A program made the position numbers and the translations under genes. Below, piece after piece: positions 58,145 to 64,000 of a stretch of DNA of 64,000 nucleotides; the first letter of the stretch is position 1; the number at the start of each line of letters is the position of its first letter. Origin of the DNA: Siderastrea siderea. Taxonomy: Eukaryota; Cnidaria; Anthozoa; Scleractinia; Rhizangiidae. The notes beneath the pieces are model-generated. The model had not been told where the DNA came from and made no database searches. It saw only the letters and a program-made list of their open reading frames with translations. The stretch covers positions 70,154,862 to 70,218,861 of the forward strand of contig OZ034969.1 in NCBI GenBank assembly GCA_964030785.1, given 5' to 3'.

Positions 58145-60510
58145 AATGGAGATACCTTCCACGTTTGGACACGAATTACACCACTCTATACACAATTGAC
58201 ATATGCGACAGCAAAAACGCTGGGGTTGACTTATACCATTTTTTCTTTCATTTTCAGATGGTCAATCTGAAATTTTGCCACAATACACCACTTTGCATCC
58301 CAAAACAATCTATATTTTTAGATTTTAATATGTTTGCATTTTTGGCGGGAAAATGACTTCACTGTGTCACAAACTTGAATCGTGGGACATCTGATGACGA
58401 TGTCTGAAAGAGCGTGCATTGAGGACCTCAAAAGTGCACATTTTTTAATGTGATTCAATCAAAAGATCTAACGTTTTAAATTTTGATTTCGGCCGCCATT
58501 GGTTGGTAAGAAATAGCACAAAATGGCGGTAAATTCAAAAAGTTGTATCTTTTCAGTGGATCAACCTATTTCAAAAAATGTTTTCAGTTTTAGCTAGGTC
58601 ATTATGCCTTATTTCCGAAACTGCATGTCTAGTGCTAACCCTGTTTAGTCTGAGGAAGCTACAAAGTGTCCACGCTGACATTGAACGTTTTTAACTTTTT
58701 CAACCTGCAAGAAAAAGCCACCAAACTTTGTGACTGTTCCTAAGTTTTATCTGGAGACAGTTTGGAAGACATTTTTTTCAAAATTTTGAAAATCACTGTT
58801 ATAAATGAAGACTTTTATCTTCATTTTGAGTGTTCTTTCATTGCTTTTTACTACTTTGGGGTAATTGTAATGGTTTTTGACGGTTTTGAAAAAAGCCAAA
58901 TATTCAAGGTGGCAGATCATAAACGGTTGCCATTTTGAAATCATAACGTAATTCCAACGTCATGGGACTTCTTCAAGTTGTGTTGTGGACCTCAAAGACA
59001 ACATTTTAAACGTAATATCTACCTTCTAAGTTTTGTTGCCATAGCCTTAATGCTTTCGAAGTTAAGGGGAGGGGGAGGCTGAGTGAACTAAAACAAGCCC
59101 CTTTGGTTAAGAGTTTAAAGTCCAAAAACATCAATAGTTTCCCACAATGCTTGATTGCCCATGAAAAAGCTTAACTTTGACCACGATAACTTGTTGGAAA
59201 GTCGACAACCTAAATTAGAATGTTTTTTAAATAAGCACAACTGGAGTCAATGTTATACTGAGAGTTACTCAAGTTTGACTCAGATGTAAGCATCAGCATA
59301 TTCGGCTTAGAATAAAGAATGACAAAGTTGGAGGAAAAATTATTTATTTATTTTGTAGTGACTTGTTATGCAAAAACATTGCCATTTTGGTCAAAAGAAC
59401 AAAATACACATCTTATTTAAAGGTAAAAATTTCAGCTGCAGTTGCCTTGAACCGTTTTAAATAAATTCGACGTCATTAAGTTTCTATGGCAACTCCGATT
59501 GCAACACATCTCAATTCAGCTGAGATTCGAATTTAATCCAGCGAAAGTGTGTTGTTTGAACACACTGTCCTTTTTTTCTTATGTTGATGTATTTCATGCT
59601 CAAACTTGGAAAGCATCACCACAGACTATCAAGTTTGATCAAACTTATGCCTGTTTTATGGATGAGCGTGCGCAGAATGGCTCACCCTGTGTCAGCATTA
59701 TTTGTTTATTTATTTATTTATTTATTTATTTTTCTCTTTATTTTTTGTCACTTTGCTCCATGACCCGGAACATGTGAAACATCCTGTTCAGAATGGTAAG
59801 TTTCTTCTCAGGATTTCAACATTGTGAGTTCTACTATTCCACGTTTTACAACTACTCCTCTATCCAGTTAGTTTTTATTTCACTGTAAGGAAAAAGGGAA
59901 ACGGCGTGAATTTTCCGTAGGCTCGCGGCCATACGTAAAAAAAGCTATGATATCATAGGGATGCTCAAATTCATGCAACCTCGTTCCCAAGGAAGAGACA
60001 GGACCCTGGGAACGAGGGTCAAATTCGTGACTTGAATTACCGAATTCCCAAGAAAGAAAATTTATATTAAGCAAACGAAAACCAAATGAAATGGCCCTTA
60101 GCAAATTAGCTACACCACGGCCATTGTTTTCTTTTGTTAACGAAGGTTTTAATTAATACTTTTCATGCTTTTTTGTGGAAATGCTTTGTCTTCGCCAAAC
60201 TACAAAAGGCTTAGAAAATAAATTATTATTACACCTATCTTTTGCTGAATCGAGAGTGCGAAACCATAAGTTAAGCCAAATTTGTCTTGTTCAACGGGTT
60301 ATGCCACCTACGAATCGCACTCGGGAGAGCCACGGAGGGTTCTCGTCTTCTCACTTTCTGGTGAAAGGGAGAAGGAGGAGAGGGAAAGGAGGTTCCTCAA
60401 GCAGATTAAAAAACATGGCGTTTTAGAAACGCAAGGGTGTTACTGAGGAGTTATGTTAACTGGTATTTGTTTCTCTTATTAAAGCATTTTAAAAGTTTCA
60501 GCACAAATCC
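58145..60510. other. No gene seen; (TTTA)n at about 59700-59735
   Basis: AT-rich. An acceptor-like CTTATTAAAG at about 60485, just before the gene C start, parallels the same word before gene A (about 19735). No other exon was recognised. Confidence 0.4.
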
Positions 60511-63500
60511 ATGGCCTCATCCAGCAAAACGATAGTATTGCTACCGGCCTTTGAGTGGGGATCAAAGCGTGCCGTAGAGAAGTCTGTGTGCAAAGAACCT
60601 TTAATAGTTAATTTACACCCTTTCGATAGACGCTTGTTATTTATTTATTTATTTATTTTTTATTTAGGAACAAAGCCTTCACAAATGTTAGAAACTGGCA
60701 GCCCAACACAAGGTCCCTCTGAAAAAGGCACTAGTGGCCCTCCAGAAGTCAGTGTCACCCTGCTGAAGTTGAAAAATCTTTCCTGCAACGCACTTAGTTG
60801 GCACAAAGTTCAACTTCCGATCGACTTCCTGCTGCTCACGGTGGAACCCTGTGAGCTTTTAAGTTGCCTTTCTTATCTAAATGAAGGATTCTTTAGGAGT
60901 TACCACAAATCCCTTGGATTCGTGTACTTCGGGGATATTGGTGAAGATGAAACGATGAGGTCGAAAATAGCTGTCATCTGCGGTTTCATTGTAGTTACTG
61001 TAACTAAAGCTGTTACAATCTTAAGGCCCAAAGCTGTGTTTTGTGTGGGTTTCTGTGGTGGCTTAAACTACAGGAAAGTCAAGCTTGGAGACGTGGTCGT
61101 TTCCGCAAGAGTAACTTCTTATGCCTCCACCAACATCACCGACAGTGGTGTTAGAGAGCGTGGCGTACATGTTACTATAAACACAAAATTTGCAGGCCTC
61201 ATAAGAAGTGCTGGTGAAGGCTGGCAAGCACCACTGAAGGATCCTGGGCAACTAGAGGTGGAAGTGCATTGTGACGGCGAATTTTTGAGCGGCCCAGTGA
61301 TGGTTGATAGCAAGGAGCGACGTGATCAACTCATTAACCGATTTCCCGACGCAATTGCTATTGAAATGGACGCCGAAGGTAAGGGTCCTACTGTAGTCTT
61401 AAAATTTGGGCTTAGGGAACAAATAATCATTTGTGTTGTAACACCCCGCTTTATTGGACCAAATCCTGCTTTTCGCATTTACGTTTTCTTATAACATAGC
61501 TCGCGCAATGGTCCTATCGAATTCCTATTGAACCATCATGGTGTGTATCTCTATATACTTTTGGCCGTGCTTATATAACATGACGTGTGCAGTTGCATTT
61601 TGCTGCAAAGAGAAGACCACATTTCATTCAAAATGGCTGCCGGGCTCTTTACGCGTGAATTTTCAAGATGGCAATATCTTACTCTCGCCGGGAACCAAGA
61701 ATTACCTTTTGAAACTTAAAAGTCGAAAGAAGCTCTGAGTAACACTCGACAAGTTAAGCGATGGAATTTAGAGCTTCTGGAGCGAAGAAAACATCTTTCG
61801 AGGACGAACTGCCGTTTTGTCAAAGCGAAGGACAGTCTTCCATCTCCAAAGATATTTCGAGCTCCGGACTTTCTGTAGAATGCTCCAGTACTTCTACGAG
61901 TCTACACGTTTGATTGTAAATTTGTACCGAAATAGCTTTTTAATTGAGGGATTCTTCGTAGTCCTTTACAGTTTTCGTAAAAGTTTTGAAAAACGTGCAC
62001 AGTTCGCATCAGTAAATACTCCCAGTCAAAATAATTTATCACGGTAAAACTTCCGCCGTTTATTCTACTGCAGAGAATTCAGTCGCTGTCACTTAAATTT
62101 GCGGAGGGCGCTAAGTTCGCGGGCAAGTGCGTTAGACAAACAACTGACACTTTCTTCATAGATTGTCTTTCCCACGGACAGTGACACTGGAGGCGCTGCC
62201 GTTCACAGCTAAATCACTTTGATCTAAAAAACGTTATGTGTACGGCTTCGGGTGCTCATCTTTCTTTCCAAAGCCTTCTCACATAAAGAAATTTTTCCTC
62301 TTGCAATATTTTGATCAGTGTAACCGGCTGTTTGTTGGTTGTAGCGGTATGACGAGTGCTCAACGTCGAATAAACCCAAATCTGACCTAGGGTATCCCTG
62401 TGAAAAACGAAACTCTTGCGAGCAATTTCCCGTTCCCCACTCCCTTCATTTATCTTATTTGTCGCGCCGAAAGTTTTCCGATTACCTGCAAGACTTCGGC
62501 TGAATCTCGGTAAGCGTCCCCTATTACAATAGCCTATTGTTCAGGCTATTGTTTAAAATTCATTGATTTAAGTTGATCCGGTACAATAGACCATTTCTTG
62601 ATACGTTCAGCGACATCGCTTGCGTGTAGCTTCCCTCGAAGAAAGAATTGAACGCGTTTGGTTTTCAGAAACGAATAAAGGCGTGTATTAATAAATGTAT
62701 TATTTAGAAAAGTTTACTATCTCTTCCTCTGTGGATCTTCATTCATGAAATTTCGAAAAATAGTAATCTGACCTAAACATACACAAATCCTCTGTTGTGG
62801 TTTGATTTTACGGGCGAGACAACATGAGAAAACGCTTGCATAAATTTTCAAACTTTTGACCTTGAGATTGTATTTTTTGCTAATTCTTAATTGACAACTG
62901 GTGTATTTTATTCAAACGTTAGACATTTGAATTATTCTAGATCAAGATGAGTGTTGTTTTTTCGAGTTTTCGTACACGAGGCTGTTTATTACCAACTGGT
63001 GATTTGTTGAAGCGATCGAAACACACACGGCCGTCAATGGATTAAAATCGTTCAGTTTTCGCCGGCTATGTTAAAAAACAATTGGTTCATGCTTTTAGCT
63101 GTGCGTATATCGAGTTATGGATGCACTTAAAAAGTTTGGAGAGCACACAAAAAGTTGCGCCTCGAGCAACTCTTACGCTTCTCTCTTGCTCTCCAAACTT
63201 CCCGCGTGCATCCATAACTCGATGTACGCACGCTAAAGCATGAACCAGTTGTTAAAAATAACGCCACGTTTCCTTTTTATTCCTTGCTTTCTAAGGTTAT
63301 TATACATTGTTGCATGACCTGGACATTGATTGGATTATCATCAAAGGTATCTCAGACCTTGCGGACGGAAGGGTGTCTGAAAGAGATTTTTGGAGATCGT
63401 TCGCTAGTCTAATGGCAGCTTCACTTACTGCGCATATGCTAAGCGATTCCACTTTTTTCAAAGAATGGCCTCATTATCAAGGTGGGTACAACTACCATAT

Positions 63501-64000
63501 TTCCAATTGTCTGCATCTTCCGGCTTCTTTTTGTAACGTGTTGCCAATCTACATTCGGCTCTTTCGTTCAAAAATTTTATTTCCTGTTCCGTTAGTTACC
63601 GACCAACCTTAACCTGGAATCCGAAAATTCCATTTTGCGAACTTGACTTACAGAGTATGCTAGTCAGGTCGCATATGGGAACTTCGCGGTGAAAGAAAAC
63701 CGTTGGTCTGTTTGTGTTAAGAGGGACCTAAGGAACATCACCTTTCAAAACTTGAGGTAAAATGTTTAGCATAAAAACGAGGCTGGAACATCAACTTTCC
63801 TTTAATTTGTGTTAATAAAGAGAAATCACGGTAAAAACTACTCATAATAAACATTTGCATACCTTAGAATTGATCTTTAGAACGTTTATAGTTTTTTCAG
63901 ATTACATTCCCGCCTACGTCCTTGCTAGAGGGATAAAAGCACTTGAAGCATACCAAAGGGCTCTGGATTCTGGCAGGACCTACGACAAACGTGTCAAGGT
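60511..64000 (+). CDS. Gene C: GT4 leader remnant - PNP domain - Roc GTPase (runs off the end)
   Basis: The first block (ATG 60511) reads MASSSKTIVLLPAFEWGSKR, clearly the first 20 residues of the gene A glycosyltransferase (MASSSKIKVVILASEWGSKR), and then diverges into a (TTTA)n tract. The PNP domain follows in exons 60668-61378 and 63296-63481. It keeps FCVGFCGGLN, AIAIEMDAEG and IIKGISDLADG, the same positions as gene B, but lacks about eight residues before the VTKAV strand (AVICGFIVVTVTKAV here). The exon at 63901 begins DYIPAYVLARGIKALEAYQR and reaches DKRVKV, matching the Roc exon of gene A just before its P-loop, where the window ends. All these junctions are phase 1. The frame happens to stay open from the GT leader through the microsatellite into the PNP exon, so either read-through or a lost intron donor is possible. 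The second PNP exon is 186 bases, exactly as in gene B. Confidence 0.8.
61379..63295 (+). other. Large intron of gene C
   Basis: Runs from gtaagg after EMDAEG to an acceptor ttctaag. It is 1.9 kb against 0.15 kb in gene B, the difference being inserted repeats including the palindrome at 63078-63250. No separate gene was seen inside. Confidence 0.6.
63078..63250. mobile_element. Palindromic MITE with 8-bp direct flanks
   Basis: AATTGGTTCATGCTTTTAGC pairs with the inverse of GCTAAAGCATGAACCAGTT, continuing through TCGAGTTATGGATGCA and the inverse of TGCATCCATAACTCGA. GTTAAAAA lies on both sides (63070-63077 and 63251-63258), an 8-bp target duplication as for hAT-type elements. Confidence 0.8.

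Noticed and set aside
58003..58356. 117-residue plus-strand frame
   Set aside because: Overlaps the LTR of the gypsy element and has no recognisable domain.

Overview
The window is eukaryotic, AT-rich and intron-containing. It is most likely from an anthozoan cnidarian, probably a reef-building coral. The reasons are bacterial-like enzyme domains joined to Roc/COR and Death domains, a TRADD-N-like adaptor exon, abundant miniature inverted-repeat elements, a cnidarian-style Ty3/gypsy element, and a family of FEN1-like proteins ending in a cysteine cluster. The species call is inference.

Layout. A two-exon minus-strand gene fragment lies at 0.86-1.6 kb. At 2.0-5.4 kb a TRADD-N-like exon is followed by three short basic/serine-rich linker exons. 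From 5.5 to 19.5 kb the sequence is almost entirely repeats: a tandem element with arrays of a palindromic CCATGG/GAATTC motif (6.3-9.8 kb), other repeats, and a foldback structure of about 4.9 kb (13.9-18.8 kb). Gene A (19.8-25.0 kb) encodes a GT4 glycosyltransferase, a Roc GTPase and a COR domain. A pogo/Tigger-like miniature element and a minus-strand FEN1/XPG-like gene follow (27.0-29.8 kb). Gene B (33.3-38.9 kb) encodes a purine-nucleoside-phosphorylase/MTA-SAH-nucleosidase-like (PNP) domain, two linkers and a Death domain; one of its introns holds a 67-bp minisatellite of about 38 copies.

The stretch from 39 to 47 kb is gene-poor and holds miniature transposons and an 0.8 kb polypyrimidine satellite. 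At 47.9-49.6 kb there is an uninterrupted tyrosine-recombinase (Crypton-like) ORF with a C2H2 finger and a Myb/SANT domain, preceded by a dense cluster of GGAAC/GTTCC motifs. A second Death-domain exon (53.1-53.4 kb) is followed by an old Ty3/gypsy element with 99-bp LTRs and an intact 5-bp target duplication (53.8-58.1 kb). Gene C (60.5 kb to the window end) encodes PNP followed by the start of a Roc domain, and begins with a leftover piece of the GT4 first exon.

How the parts fit. Genes A, B and C share exon modules (GT4, PNP, Roc, COR, linkers, Death), and nearly all junctions that can be read are phase 1. The locus looks like a cluster of STAND/ROCO-type immune-receptor-like genes that swap an N-terminal enzymatic effector (glycosyltransferase or nucleosidase) in front of a shared GTPase or Death-domain signalling part, with a TRADD-N adaptor nearby. 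GT1-NACHT combinations have been reported in Acropora. The Roc-COR and Death combinations here, and the visible GT-to-PNP swap scar, are the most interesting content.
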